Source: Muraenolepis orangiensis
Taxonomy: Eukaryota; Chordata; Actinopteri; Gadiformes; Muraenolepididae
Length of the DNA: 64,000 bases
Assembly: GCA_027704905.1 (NCBI GenBank)
Contig: CM051020.1
Span: 16,799,996 to 16,863,995, forward strand
Reading direction: 5' to 3'
Below are positions 31,410 to 51,964 of the stretch, in pieces (the first letter of the stretch is position 1; the number at the start of each line of letters is the position of its first letter). A program made the translations under genes and the position numbers. The notes beneath the pieces were generated by a model, which saw only the letters and a list, made by a program, of their open reading frames with translations, did not search any database and was not told the origin of the DNA.

Positions 31410-31800
31410 CACGGACAGTGGTGGGCTGAGTTTCATTAATCACTAACCGTCGAGGAGACACGTCTGGGTTGAGTGTCTTTAATCACTAACCTACGAGGAG
31501 ACAAGCCTGGGTTGAGTTTCTTTAATCACTAACCTACGAGGAGACAAGCCTGGGTTGAGTTTCTTTAATCACTAACCGACGAGGAGACACGTCTGGGTTG
31601 AGTTTCTTTAATCACTAACCGACGAGACAAGCCTGGGTTGAGTTTTTCATCACTATCGAGGAGACACGTCTGGGTTGAGTTCCATTAATCACTAACCAAC
31701 TAGGAGACAAGTCTGGGTTGAGTTTCTTTAATCTCTATCGAGGAGACAAGTCTGGGTTGAGTTTCTTTAATCACTAACAAGGAGACAAGCCTGGGTCATA
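31410..31800. repeat. Minisatellite CTGGGTTGAGTTTCTTTAAT
   Basis: About nine copies of a roughly 42-bp unit, continuing CACTAACCGACGAGGAGACA. Copies differ by short deletions. 31800-32095 holds nothing recognisable. Confidence 0.9.
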
Positions 31801-32565
31801 CCCTCCAGATGAGTACCATCAATAATAACCCTATAAACAAACAACTCTGCACATATCTCATACCTACTCTACAAGTTATTTTAATAATAGTTTTTACATC
31901 TTATTTAACCACTGTTCATTATATATGACCATGCACTTTACTGTAACATTGGCACTCTGGTTAGATGCCATATTAATCGCTGAACTAATCTTCTAATCTA
32001 ATCTCTAATACAATTTCCTAGTTAACACCGAGCTCCTCCCACATGTTAATGTTGAGGAACAGTAACAATCAAATAAACCAAAGCTGACACAGATTAGTTT
32101 GAAACAACTTTATTCACAATTCCAATACATAGTCTACGCTCTAAAAGCAGAGAAACGTATGACCTTTACTGTGGGAGCTGGGGACCTCTGTGTGGTCCCC
32201 TGGGGCCAGAGGGATAGAGGCCGGCCTACCTCGGGAAGAGGCTGGCCTCACATCAACCCCACTAACTAACAGATGCTGTTGTAAGGACAAGCTAAAAGGA
32301 GGACTGTAGATGAGTCCCACCAACAGAAGGTTCCAGGAGAACTCCGTCAACAAGCATAGAAACACAAGAACCAAGCGTGGATATATCAGAGGCAGTCGGC
32401 CAATCAAATAGTCTGTAATAGGCTCCGCCCAGGGCCCTCCAGACGGGACGGCGGTGATGCTGGTGGTCTGTCTGGTAGGAAACAAGGCGCCGAAGACAAG
32501 AAGATAAATAACATGGAGGAGAGATGAGAGGAGAGGGGAGAGGGGTCAGCTGCTCCTGGAGGAGG

Positions 32566-34979
32566 TCAGACACACAGAACTCTGGGGAACCTGGAGAGAG
32601 GAGACAGAACCATCAGAACCTCACAATTACTACTGGAATCAAATAGGACAATGTTATGATATTATATGATATTCTTATATCACATGATGTATGATAATAA
32701 ATGATATATCATGATAACATCCGATTCAATATCATAACATCATCACCTGTCCTCAGTGAAGCCGTCCATCTCCTCCTCGTCCTCCAGCTCCATGTCCTCC
32801 AGCTCCTCCTGACACTCACGCCCACAACCGCTAAGCACGCTGTTACCGTGGAAACACAACAGTCAGCACGCTGTTACCATGGAAACACAACCGCTCAGCA
32901 CACGGTTACCGTGAAAACACAACAGTCAGCGCGCTGTTGCCGTGGAAACACAACAGTCAGCAAGCTGTTAACGTGGAAACACAACAGTCAGCGCGCTGTT
33001 ACCGTGAAAACAACAGTCAGCACACTGTCGCCGTGGAAACAGTCCGCACGCTGTCTCCATAGAAACAACAGTCAGCACGCTGTCACCATGGTCAGTGTGC
33101 TGTCTCCATAGACACACAACAGTCAGCAAACTTTTACCATGAAAACACGAGTCAGCACGCTGTTGCCGTGGAAACAACAGTCAGCACACCGTCACTGTGG
33201 AAACAGACTAGCAGGTGAGCCTGAGGTCCGGTGAACACACCTGACGGAGCGGCAGGTGAGGAAGACGATCCTCTTGAGCTTCTTGTTGTAGAAGAAGTAG
33301 TTGAAGGACCAGAGACTCCCCTCCTCCCCGAACGGGTCTGAGTCCAGGTCCGGGTTGTAGCTGTAGATGTCACAGCCCTGCAGGTTGATCTCCTGGTCGA
33401 TGGTGCTCCACACCTCCGGACACAGAGAGTTAAACTCTTCCCCCACCGACGAGACCAGGCTGCTGTTCACCGCGTTGGCCACCTGGGGGAGAAAACACTC
33501 AGACATCAATGAAGATCGTTGAGAAACTCAGGACTGGTGTGTATATGGTTCATGTTAGTGTGTAAGTGGTTCTGACCCAGTTGAGGATATATGGTTAGTG
33601 AGTGAGTGGTTCTGACCCAGTTGAGGATATATGGTTAGTGAGTGAGTGGTTCTGACCCAGTTGAGGCTGGGCTCCCGGCTGAACTCGTGAGAGCGGGCGG
33701 TGCTGAAGTCGTAGTCAGGTCTGAAGGACTCGTTGAGGGTAGTGATGAGGTAGAACAGAGTCTTCCTACAACACTTATCACTCAGGGGATCCTCACCCTC
33801 CTCACTGGTCTTACCCATCCTGGAGAGAGAGACAGGCAGAAAGAGAGACAGACAGACAGACAGAGACATACAGAAAGAGAGAGACAGACGGACAGAGACC
33901 ACAGGAATTAAGACTTTCTGTATCTTGTTATAATGAGAACATGAATTCAGGACATATTGTTGATAACATGAACCAGGCAGAGATAAACTAAAGCACTAAA
34001 GACAGAGGATGTTATGAGGGTGCAGTACTCACTGTGAGGGGCTGGTGGCGCTGGTGGACTGGGGGGGAGACAGGGCCTCCAGGATGTGAGGCTCCCCCTC
34101 CTGACAGAACTGCTTGAACATGTGCTTGTCATCCCCTGCCATCTTACAGGAGTAGCTCTCGATTCTGAGAGACAGAGACAGAGAGAGAGAGTTGTGTTAG
34201 GGAGCCAACATGACGATACACGATAATAACAAACCAGGTTCCTCTTGTTATATTACATGTTAATGTTGCTGTAACATATGCTGCTGTATAACATGTGTCT
34301 GTGTTGGTGTGAACCATGTAGTGTGTAACATGTCTGTGTTGGTGAGAACCATGTAGTGTGTAACATGTTGTGTCTGTGTTGGTGAGAACCATGTAGTGTG
34401 TAACATGTGTCTGTGTTGGTGAGAACCATGTAGTGTGTAACATGTTGCGTCTGTGTTGGTGAGAACCATGTAGTGTGTAACATGTTGTGTCTGTGTTGGT
34501 GAGAACCATGTAGTGTGTAACATGTTGTGTCTGTGTTGGTGAGAACCATGTAGTGTGTAACATGTTGTGTCTGTGTTGGTGAGAACCATGTAGTGTGTAA
34601 CATGTTGTGTCTGTGTTGGTGAGAACCATGTAGTGTGTAACATGTGTCCGTGTTGGTGAGAAGCATGTAGTGTGTAACATGTTGTGTCTGTGTTGGTGAG
34701 AACCATGTAGTGTGTAACATGTCTGTGTTGGTGTGAACCATGTAGTGTGTAACATGTGTGTGTTGGTGAGAACCATGTAGTGTGTAACATGTTGTGTGTT
34801 GGTGTGAACCATGTAGTGTGTAACATGTTGTGTGTGTTGGTGTGAACCATGTAGTGTGTAACATGTAGTGTAACCTCCGTGGTCCGTGATGCTTACCTCC
34901 CAAGGATACGAGAGTCTCCGGTCTCCACAAACAACTGGGAGCTCAGAGCGTCGAAACTCGAGTTCTCCAACAGTTTCAT
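32566..34979 (-). CDS. maf1: MAF1, repressor of RNA polymerase III, 6 coding exons
   Basis: Exons 34979-34897, 34164-34033, 33819-33657, 33482-33241, 32830-32747 and 32590-32566 join in frame to 242 residues (human 256). MAF1 binds Pol III and blocks tRNA and 5S transcription when nutrients are low; phosphorylation by TORC1 inactivates it. The sequence shows MKLLENSSFDALSSQL (N-terminus), IESYSCKMAGDDKHMFKQFC, PLSDKCCRKTLFYLITTLNE, FRPDYDFSTARSHEFSREPS and the nearly invariant CDIYSYNPDLDSDPFGEEGS with LWSFNYFFYNKKLKRIVFL. An acidic tail (ELEDMELEDEEEMDG) ends in EDRFPRVLCV. A minus-strand AATAAA (plus 32109-32114) marks the mRNA end. Introns 3 and 4 carry unusual arrays, listed separately. 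Confidence 0.97.
32835..33200. repeat. Array of RFX X-box-like units in maf1 intron 4
   Basis: About 11 copies of a 28-38 bp unit, CAGTCAGCACGCTGTTACCG plus TGGAAACACAA. At least nine units match RYYNYY-N2-RRNRAC, for example GTTACCGTGGAAAC (32842-32855) and GTTACCATGGAAAC (32873-32886). Confidence 0.85.
33555..33660. repeat. 40-bp repeat copying the maf1 exon 3 donor
   Basis: Two and a half copies of a unit with GGTTCTGACCCAGTTGAGGA. On the minus strand each contains CTCAACTGG-GTCAGAACC, the exon 3 end and donor, of which the copy at 33657 is the real one. Confidence 0.88.
34265..34870. repeat. 40-bp minisatellite in maf1 intron 1
   Basis: About 15 copies of GTGTAACATGTTGTGTCTGT plus GTTGGTGAGAACCATGTAGT; some copies lack GTTGT or a CTGT. 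Long minus-strand open frames here are artefacts. Confidence 0.92.
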
Positions 34980-36190
34980 CTTCTGGGAACTAAATATGAA
35001 TAAATAATATTAATATACTGAACTACAACACACTTCTGTGGTAGAGTCAGATGTAGGCTACGTGACATTATATAAACCATTGAGCTCTTTATTACTCGTT
35101 AAAAGAAGGAAGGGGTCATCTTTAGTAGAACTGCTCAAAGTGTAAACGGACTACGGCGCCCCTAGCGGTCGGCAGTAGAACTGCTCATGGTGTAAACGGA
35201 CTACAGCGCCCCTAGCGGTCGGTAGTATAACTGCTCAGTGTAAACGGACTACAGCGCCCCTAGCGGTCGGCAGTAGAACTGTTCTGCCCTTCCCCCACTC
35301 TGACCAGCTGAGGTCAATATGTCTTCCTGGTTCAGTGTATTTACAATACATTGACATTAAAGTGAACATTTAAAAAGCATAAAACTCACCAATAAATGAA
35401 TTTAAAAAACAATCCTTCGTCGAGTTTGTGGCTTTTTAAAGACGAGCGGTGCGCTTTCGGAGCTTTGTTGCCAGGCTTACGGCTAGCTTCTGGGTTAATT
35501 TAACATATTCTACAGCCACTCGGTCGGGAACTGAAGCGCGTCATCGTAGTCATCTTATTTTCGTTATTACCGTTATTACTGGACGTTATAGAAGATATCA
35601 AAGGACTTAAATGAGACGACATTAACCCAAAAGACGAGCTGGACGGTTCGCTGTGCAACAGCAGCATCCCGCGGACGGTAGGACTCTGAGCTCCGGGACC
35701 GACGACTCGGTCGGTAAAACCGGGAATCACCGAACTACTCGACGAGCTAAAGAACCAGAACCCGTTGTTTATCGGTTTGTTTGTTTGTCGACGATCACTT
35801 GCGCGACCAAAACAACAGCTCCTCTCTTTACCTAAAGACGCCCCGCCTATTTATATATACCGTCCCGCCCTGCTCGGTCACGTGTCCCGCCCAGACGCCC
35901 TGTGAGTGGCCAGCTGACGTGTCCATTCGACTTAAACGTAATCTAATTGGTTGGATTTGTGCTGCTCCCCCCACCCCCGGTTGCTCCTCAGTATCTGTGT
36001 CGTATGTTAGACTAGTCAATATTAAACTATTAATCGATTAATCTATTAAACAATTTATTTATTATTCTTAAAAAACTCTAAAATTATTAATCCATTAAAT
36101 AACTAAATTCAACGATGAATCTATTAAACTATGAATATATTAAACGATGTTATTATTAATCTATGAAATTATTAAAGTACAACACTATTA
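34980..36190. other. maf1 upstream region
   Basis: Three tandem copies of a roughly 50-bp unit (CTACAGCGCCCCTAGCGGTC, 35127-35280) are followed by GC-rich sequence (35420-35900), the likely maf1 promoter and 5'UTR, with GCTTTGTTGCCAGGC near 35462. 36000-36190 is AT-rich ATTAATCTATTAAA sequence. No gene seen. Confidence 0.45.
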
Positions 36191-36199
36191 AACTCACAT

Positions 36200-36545
36200 C
36201 AACAAGATGAATGATATATATAATATATATAATATATATATAAAATATATATATATAAAAAAAAAATATATATATATATATATATACACATATATATAAT
36301 ATATATATATATATGTGTATATGCATATATGTATATATATATATATGTATATGTATATATATACATATACACACATGTATATATATGTGTATATATATAT
36401 ATCATACATATAAATATATATACATACACAAACATATACATATAAATATATACACATATATATGTGTATATATATATATACACACACATATATATACACA
36501 TATACACACATATGTACATATACATATATATACATATATGTGTAA
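36200..36545. repeat. (TA)n/(ATAC)n satellite
   Basis: Alternating pyrimidine-purine DNA over about 340 bp (ATATATACACATATATATGT type). Open frames rich in Y, I, C and V are artefacts. Confidence 0.9.
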
Positions 36546-36611
36546 TGTGTATTATAATAAATCACGTGACAGACCATCCCCATGTGGTGTCTGTGGGCCA
36601 GTCCCCTTATC

Positions 36612-36676
36612 CATCAGTGGCCTAATGGATAAGGCCTCAGCCTTCGGAGCTGGAGGTTGAATTCCCAGCTAGGTCG
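36612..36676 (+). pseudogene. tRNA-Arg-like pseudogene or SINE head
   Basis: TGGCCTAATGGATAAGGCCT is a perfect tRNA A box and D arm as in tRNA-Arg. The anticodon stem-loop TCAGC-CTTCGGA-GCTGG carries anticodon TCG. The B box GGTTGAATTCC has one mismatch, the variable loop is missing, and the 5' acceptor strand does not pair with the 3' end. Non-functional as a tRNA. Confidence 0.6.
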
Positions 36677-37086
36677 ATGGAATATCGTTTATTTAACAAC
36701 TTAAGGTAAAAAGCAGAGTTAAGAGTTATAAAGAGATAAAGGCATCAGAGGAGTGACTTTAAGAGATGAGTCTGGAAATAAACATCAGATGACCAAAGAT
36801 GTTTTCTGTGATATTATATTATTAATAATATTATTACAACATGCTTCCTGGAAGAGGAAGTCTATTAAACCAGTAACTATACACCTTCTCATAATGAAGC
36901 CATTATTGTAGTTTGTAAGCCTTTTCATGTCCTGCTTAGATCACAAACCTGCATAATGTTTCTAGGATGTGGATTTATTGGACCTGAAGGGACGTAAACA
37001 ACGTCCTCTTATCTGTTAGCGTCACCCGACAGTCACATGACCACCCTCCAGGATGTTGGATCTTGATAGAGGGGAAGTAACATGGT

Positions 37087-41578
<4,492 letters not shown>

Positions 41579-42082
41579 GACGTCACTTGAACTCTGACCA
41601 CAGATCTCGTCACGTGACTTAAAACATATAAAGATATGATACTTTATAATGAATATTAAGCATTAAACAACTATCAACAATTGCTTATATTTTGATTTTG
41701 TGAAGATTGTTTTTTTTTAGCGTGGATTGATTCATATTCATAACGAATTTTGAAGACGTCATAAAATGTATAAAATATATATATTTCTAACCATTAACTG
41801 CGCTTTTATGATCGACCATCGTCGTCCTACATGCTGAACTTTGAGTTAGTAAATAATAACAAAATAATAACTCAATCGTAAGGACCTTCCGGTTCTAGCG
41901 TCGGGGTTTTGCCGCGTGACGTCATCCAGGTGTGAGCGCGGCCAGGTGAGCTTAGAGGAGGCGTCTCTCCACGGCGTGTTTTGATTTGATTTGAAAAGTC
42001 TTCCGTCCGGTATTTCCTGCTTGTCGTCCGTCGTTCTACCCGTCTCTCTACCCGGCTTACCGCGACCCTACAGTCCGACAAC
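41579..42082. promoter_or_regulatory. Bidirectional zfand1 / chmp4c promoter
   Basis: 504 bp separate divergent start codons. Full CRE palindromes TGACGTCA lie at 41578-41585 (overlapping the zfand1 start codon) and 41917-41924; a third is in zfand1 intron 1 at 41370-41377. CREs are typical of stress- and cAMP-responsive TATA-less promoters. Confidence 0.6.
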
Positions 42083-46222
<4,140 letters not shown>

Positions 46223-46545
46223 GACAGACAGACAGACAGACACTCACTTGAATTGTCTTTCCACTATCGTTGTGTTACCGGGAATATGAAGTGCTTGGAT
46301 TATTTTGAAGGCCTTTTTTTTTTTTGCACGATTATAATATTTTTGTCATTATTAGTATGAAAGCAATAATTCATCCAAATAAATGAAGATATCTTTTATG
46401 GTCCAGTATGTTCTCAATATGTTAGACAATATTGTCACTTTTATGCCAAACCCTTGTAATACTTAAAAAAATGGCGTTAAAATCACTTTACTGATGGCTT
46501 TGTATTTAATCCATATCCAAAAACCAACGTAAGAGCTGTATACAG

Positions 46546-46591
<46 letters not shown>

Positions 46592-46600
46592 CGGTATACC
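46546..46600. repeat. (TA)n tract beside the Ty3/gypsy remnant
   Basis: About 46 bp of pure TA, then GCGGTATACCGCTATATAGC with dyad symmetry. Confidence 0.85.
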
Positions 46601-46614
46601 GCTATATAGCCCTC

Positions 46615-47995
46615 ACGTCCTTTTTGAGCCCCCGCCAGACGAACTTCGCGGCCACCATCCGCACAGAAGGCTTCCCGCCGGGGTGCGACAGGTTGTGCAC
46701 CGCCTCGAACACGGAGCGCCTTCAGCTGGTGGGAACGACCAGACGTGACTGGCCCGTGGAGACGTCACACAGGAGAGCAACGCCTGCGTCGCCGAAAACC
46801 ACATCCTCCAGGTGCAGCCCCACGTCAGCCCCCTTCAGGGCCTGGACACTGGGGTCCGTGACCTGGTCCGCTGCCATGCGGGTATAGTCGAGGCCCAATT
46901 AGACGGCCCCGATGACGACCCTGGAGAGGCAATCTGCGACCAGGTTTGACTTGCCAGCCAGGTGCTGGATGTCCGAGATGTAGGAAAGCTGTCGTTGCTG
47001 GCGAGCAGACCAAGGCTCCGCCACCTTGGACATGGCGAACGTGAGCGGCTTGTGGTCAACGAACGCCGTCAATTCACGGCCTTCCAGCAAGAATCGGAAG
47101 TGCTGCACGGCCGACCAGAGTCCAAGGAGCTCCCGGTCAAAAGCGTTGTACCTGTACCCTGGGCGTCAGCTGGTGGCTGAAAAAGGCAAGTGGTTGCCAG
47201 GCGCCCTTCACCCACTGCTCATGCACCACACTGACGGCGTAGTCCGATGCGTCGTTGGTAATGGAGATCCGTGGGTGACGGATGCGCCAACAGGGCCGCC
47301 TAAGCCAGTGCGGTCTTGACCTCCTTAAAGGCAACCTCAGCCTCCGCCGTCCAGTCGATCTCCTGGATGGGGGCCTTACCTTTCAATGCCTCATACAGCG
47401 GCCGCATAATGTGGGCGGCCCGGGCGATGAAACGGTGGTAGAAGGTCACCATCCCTAGGAACCTACGGGCCGTGTGCGGGCGAGGAAACGCTGCGACAGC
47501 CTCAACCTTCGCTGGCAGGGGTGCTGCTCCGCCTTTGGTGACGCGGTGCCCGAGCGATGCACTTATTTGCCTTGGCACCGAACCGCGCGTGGTAGAAACT
47601 CTCCCGCGTCCCCACGCTGGCCTGGAACCGCTGCGGTCTGCTCCTAACCGGCGAGGGAGCACTGAGCGTTGCAGCTAGCACATCTGCACCGTGCTGCTGG
47701 GTCGCCAGGAGGAAACAGTCAGCCTCCTCAGCCAGGGCGCGGGGTTCAGTAATGGTCGTGTTGGCCAGCGCCATCTGAACCCGGGGCGGCAAGTGGCGCA
47801 GGAACATCTCCACAAACAAAATCCGGGAATCTTCCCCCCCCAGCAGATTCAGCATCTTCTTCATGAGCTGGGACGGCTTGCTGTCCCCCAGACCCTGAAT
47901 ATCAAGAATTTGGTGTGCCCTCTCCTTAGCAGATAAGCTAAATGTCTTAAGGAGAAGAGCTTTAATCGCCTCATATTTGCCGTGGCGTGGGGGAT
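46615..47995 (-). mobile_element. Decayed, internally deleted Ty3/gypsy retrotransposon
   Basis: Reading on the minus strand: a Gag fragment (47864 downward, FVEMFLRHLPPRVQMALANT) runs straight into the end of reverse transcriptase (RRFLGMVTFYHRFIARAAHI). Then come RNase H (ISITNDASDYAVSVVHE, FVDHKPLTFAM, YISDIQHLAGKSNLVADCLS) and an integrase zinc-binding motif near 46690. Protease and most of the RT palm are missing, the parts lie in different frames, and a stop interrupts the region after RNase H. No LTRs recognised. A dead copy. Confidence 0.85.
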
Positions 47996-48776
47996 CTGCG
48001 ACCTAACACGGTACGCTCTCTAACAGGTCCACACACTATATACAACGGTGAATTATGTCCCATAATGTTCTACCACAGTTTATACAATATAAAACGAATT
48101 ATATACTAAACATCTCTGCATTACAGTCTTACAAATTAAACAAACCTTGTGCCTATTCGGGGGGTGCTAATACATTAAATGTGTTACTCTTTGTTTTACT
48201 TTTGCCGTTATAAAACCGTAATTTTCCGTCTCCATATATTTTCCTGTCAACGTCGCCTTCAAAGTAAAAGCATCTCCAAACAAAACCGGAAATAAGACAA
48301 ATTAAGCTTTAAACAAATATGCAGTAAAGAAAACTCAAACGTTGACCAACAGAGGCACTACGGGAAAGAACACTCGCAGTACCGTGAGTTAAGTTTATTA
48401 ATATTTATAAAAGCTGGTTCTGTTAAATGCTGAGCTATAGGCTAACGTGACTAGTTGCCATGGAAACTACAGCTGTTCCCGCCACACACGTCCATCACGC
48501 GCGGTCCCTGTGCTGACGTCACTCTCAGTGCAGTGAGTGTAGTACCACTGTAGTACCACTTCCGGACACTGGGCAAAGTGGTGTAGTACCACTTCCGGAC
48601 ACCCGGGGGTCCTTGTGGCTCCGCCTGCTGACCGAGAGGCAGGAAATCCTCCAGAAACTAAGAAGCTCCTCCGAGTTAAAGGCTCGTTAAGTTGTTATTA
48701 CTAACTAATAACTCCACTAACTAAACCATAAGCTCCACTAACTCACTACTTCTAGTAGTACTAAGCGCCATTAAGG
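47996..48776. other. Upstream region of the GIMAP-like gene
   Basis: No gene seen. GTTGCCATGGAAAC (48454-48467) is a perfect RFX X-box about 310 bp before the ATG. A short direct repeat GTAGTACCACTTCCGGACAC (48550-48602) carries ETS-type CCGGA cores. This is a plausible promoter. Confidence 0.45.
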
Positions 48777-50745
48777 ATGAATAAGACTCCGAGCGGACAG
48801 GAACCAGGTGAGTTATGACCAACTTAAGACACGCAGCTCTTCATGTCATACTAGTCTGACCGGACTCATTTAATACTACATTATGCTAATATAATCATTT
48901 AAATAATAATAATAATCCAAATAACATAATATATTATTATCAATAATGATGTCAATGTAATACATGGTTAGTATGTACGGAATGTGACACGTCTCAGTAA
49001 TACTTCATGGGTAGTACTAACTTGTATAATGAGTTATAGAGTACTCACTATATTACGAGTACTTTATGGAGTACTTACTTGTTTTGGTAATACTTCATGG
49101 TTCTTCCCAGTGTGTTTGCAGTACCTAGTGATTCTGTTTCTTCCCTTCAGTATTGTTTTATATCTTGTTTTCTACGTTATAAACGTTTATCGTCTGTTAA
49201 AGTTCTGTTAACTATTTTAAAAAGCTGCTATATAAATAAAGCTCTGTTTATTATTAGTATAAGTTGTTATGTAACATGTCTTCTCCCACCTCCCTGTGTC
49301 CAGAGGATGATCCAGAGGAGGTGCAGACCGCCTGCCTGGAGGAGGTGCAGACCACCCGCCTGGAGGAGGTGCAGACCACCCGCCTGGAGGAGGTGCGCCT
49401 GGTGCTCCTGGGCTGGCGCTGGCCGGGGAAGAGCCTGACGGGAAACACCATCCTGGGGAGGGAGGAGTTCCGCTTGGAGCGAGCAGCAGAGTTCTGCGTG
49501 AGGCGGCAGACGGAGACGGAGGGCCGGAGGGTGGTGGTGGTGGACACGCCCGGCTGGTTCTCCTCCCAGGACACACCCTCCACCTACCAGAAGGAGATCG
49601 TCCGAGGGGCCTCCCTGTGTGCCCCCGGGCCCCACGCCTTCCTCCTGGTGGTCCCCGTGGGGATGTTCTGCGATGGGGACCGCGCCCGGATCGAGGAGCA
49701 CGTGGGCCTGTTCGGGGAGCGGGTGTGGAAGCACACCCTGGTGGTGTTCACCTGGGCGGAGGTCCTGAAGGACATTTCGGTGGAACGCTACATCAGGCGT
49801 GAGGGCGGGCCTCTGCGCTGGGTCCTGGAGCGCTGCGGGAACCGCTACCTGGTCATCAACAACAACGTGTGGGGAGAAAACCCTCAGCTGGCCCGGCTGA
49901 TGGAAGCCGTGGAGGAGATGGTGGCGGAGGTGGGTGGGGTGTACCTCCCCCAGGAGGAGCAGGAGGAGGTGAAGGAGGAGGCCAAGATGGATGAGAACCA
50001 GAACCCCCAGGAGGCTCCAGCAGATGCCCGCGACCTGGGAGCCCGACCCAAACAGAACTCAGCACCCAGACTGTGCAGTGAGTCTCTCCACCAATACACT
50101 ATCAATGCTTTATCAATGCTTTATCAATACACTATCAATGCTTTACCAATACACTATCAATGCTTTATCAATGCTTTATCAATACACTATCAATGCTTTA
50201 TCAATGCTTTATCAATACACTATCAATGCTTTATCAATGCTTTATCAATACACTATCAATGCTTTACCAATACACTATCAATGCTTTATCAATGCTTTAT
50301 CAATACACTATCAATGCTTTACCAATACACTATCAATGCTTTACCAATACACTAGCAATGCTTTACCAATACACCATCAATGCTTTACCAATACACTATC
50401 AATGCTTTATCAATACACTATCAATGCTTTACCAATACACTATCAATGCTTTATCAATACACTATCAATGCTTTACCAATACACTATCAATGCTTTATCA
50501 ATACACTATCAATGCTTTACCAATACACTATCAATGCTTTACCAATACACTATCAATGCTTAATCAATACACTATCAATACTAAGTACTGTATTGATCCT
50601 GGTATAACGATTAAGTAAAAATAATGAGAATAAAATGTAAAGAGTAAAGATTAAAGTGTAAAGATTAAAGCGTAAAGATTAAAGTGTAAAGATTAAAGTG
50701 TAAATAGTCACATCCTAACATCCATGTGTTTTATGTTCAGCCTAA
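48777..50745 (+). CDS. GIMAP/AIG1-type GTPase, 3 exons
   Basis: Exons 48777-48807, 49304-50077 and 50741-50745 join in frame to 269 residues. GIMAPs are membrane-associated, septin-like GTPases of lymphocytes, expanded in fish. G1 at 47-54 is GWRWPGKS and continues SLTGNTILGREEF. G3 is DTPGWF (91-96). The conserved block HAFLLVVPVGMFCDGDRARIEEHVGLFG is split over 121-148. The G4 position reads FTWAEVL instead of the usual T-[RK]-x-D form. G5-like VINNN is near 195. The N-terminus has a threefold EEVQTTRL repeat from a 30-bp duplication. The C-terminus is acidic (QEEQEEVKEEAKMDENQ). The last exon adds only the stop; reading past the donor enters an intronic satellite. Which GIMAP it is cannot be said. 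Confidence 0.85.
50085..50585. repeat. ACTATCAATGCTTTACCAATAC minisatellite
   Basis: Units of 15 and 22 bp (ATCAATGCTTT, ATCAATACACT) alternate over 500 bp in the last intron of the GIMAP-like gene, starting 10 bp after its donor. Confidence 0.92.
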
Positions 50746-50759
50746 CAGGAAGGAGCAGT

Positions 50760-51710
50760 TCTGTATGGACCTGAACACCTCCTGCACCTCCTACTGAACA
50801 CCTCCCCCTCCATCTTCTACTGGACACCTCCTACTGAGCACCTCCTCCATCTCCTACTGAACACCTCCTCCTCCACCTCCTACTAAACACCTCCTCCGTC
50901 ATCTCCTACTGAACACCTCCTCCTCCATCTCCTACTGAACACCTCCTCCTCCATCTCCTACTGAACACCTCCTCCTCCACCTCCTACTAAACACCTCCTC
51001 CTTCATCTCCTACTGAACACCTCCTCCACCTCCTACTAAACACCTCCTCCTTCATCTTCTACTGAGCACCTCCTCCTCCATCTCCTACTGAACACCTCCT
51101 CCTCCACCTCCTACTGAACACCTCCTCCTCGAGTTGAAGCACTGAACCGTCTACGAACTGGGGTCGGTGGCTTTAAAACCTCAATGAAGACGTGGGGCTT
51201 GGCGGACAGTGCGGCATGCGAGTGCGGTGACCCTGACCAGACCACCGCCCACCATATAATCACCATCTGCCCCTTATATAGACCACCCTCGGAAGCCAGC
51301 CTCTTCCACCTAGGACCAGAGATGCAGGCATGGCTACACGACACCGAGTTGGACCTCTGACGTTACACGAAAGAAGAACCTCCTCCTCCTCCTCCATCTC
51401 CTACTAAACACCTCCATCTCCTACTGAACACTTTCTGCACCTCCTACTGAACACCTCCTCCTCCACCTCCTACTGACACCTCCTCCTCCTCCACCTCCTA
51501 CTGAACACCTCCTCCTCCTCCATCTCCTACTGAACACCTCCTCCTCCTCCATCTCCTACTAAACACCTCCATCTCCTACTGAACACTTCCTCCTCCATCT
51601 CCTACTCAACACCTCCTGCACCCCCTACTCAACACCTTCTCCTCCACCTCCTCTGCACCATCCTCCCACAGACCTACCCAACACCTCCTCCACCCTCCCA
51701 CCAGACTCTC
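50760..51710. repeat. CTCCTACTGAACACCTCCTC minisatellite
   Basis: About 25 units of 24-33 bp (with CTCCATCT/CTCCACCT) lie downstream of the GIMAP-like stop, interrupted by the LINE fragment at 51127-51369. Confidence 0.9.
51127..51369 (+). mobile_element. LINE fragment (end of reverse transcriptase ORF)
   Basis: From 51131 to the TGA at 51358-51360 the frame reads VEALNRLRTGVGGF, WGLADSACECGDPDQTTAHH and ITICPLYRPP. This is the C-terminal C-x-C-x7-H-x4-C region after the reverse transcriptase of jockey/I-like LINEs. It is flanked on both sides by minisatellite (CCTCCTCCTC), so it inserted into the array. Confidence 0.75.
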
Positions 51711-51964
51711 TCTGTAGTTGTTCCATCTGGTCCAGAGTTGAGATGAATGTACTTGAATGTTCCTCACTCTTAAATGAGTGATCCCAACCTTACGTTCTGC
51801 TGAAGTGTCGACACGAGGAACCTTTCAGGGCAGACATGGGATGGTACTGGTAGTTAGTATGCTGTTTTGTGTAGTTTTGTGTAGTTTTGTTTATTTCACA
51901 CCACTCAGGAAAACAAAACATGTTTACCTGTCCTAACGTCCTGACTGCTCTGGTCACCTATATT

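Noticed and set aside
32141..32573. Minus-strand frames of 93-114 residues after the maf1 stop
   Set aside because: They lie in the maf1 3'UTR, before its poly(A) signal, with no family resemblance.
34144..34930. Thr/His-rich frames of about 200 residues
   Set aside because: All are registers of the 40-bp minisatellite in maf1 intron 1.
36612..36676. Functional tRNA-Arg(TCG)
   Set aside because: Variable loop missing, B box mutated and acceptor stem unpaired.
46624..47678. Plus-strand open frames over the Ty3/gypsy remnant
   Set aside because: Antisense shadows; conserved Gag, RT and RNase H motifs are on the minus strand.
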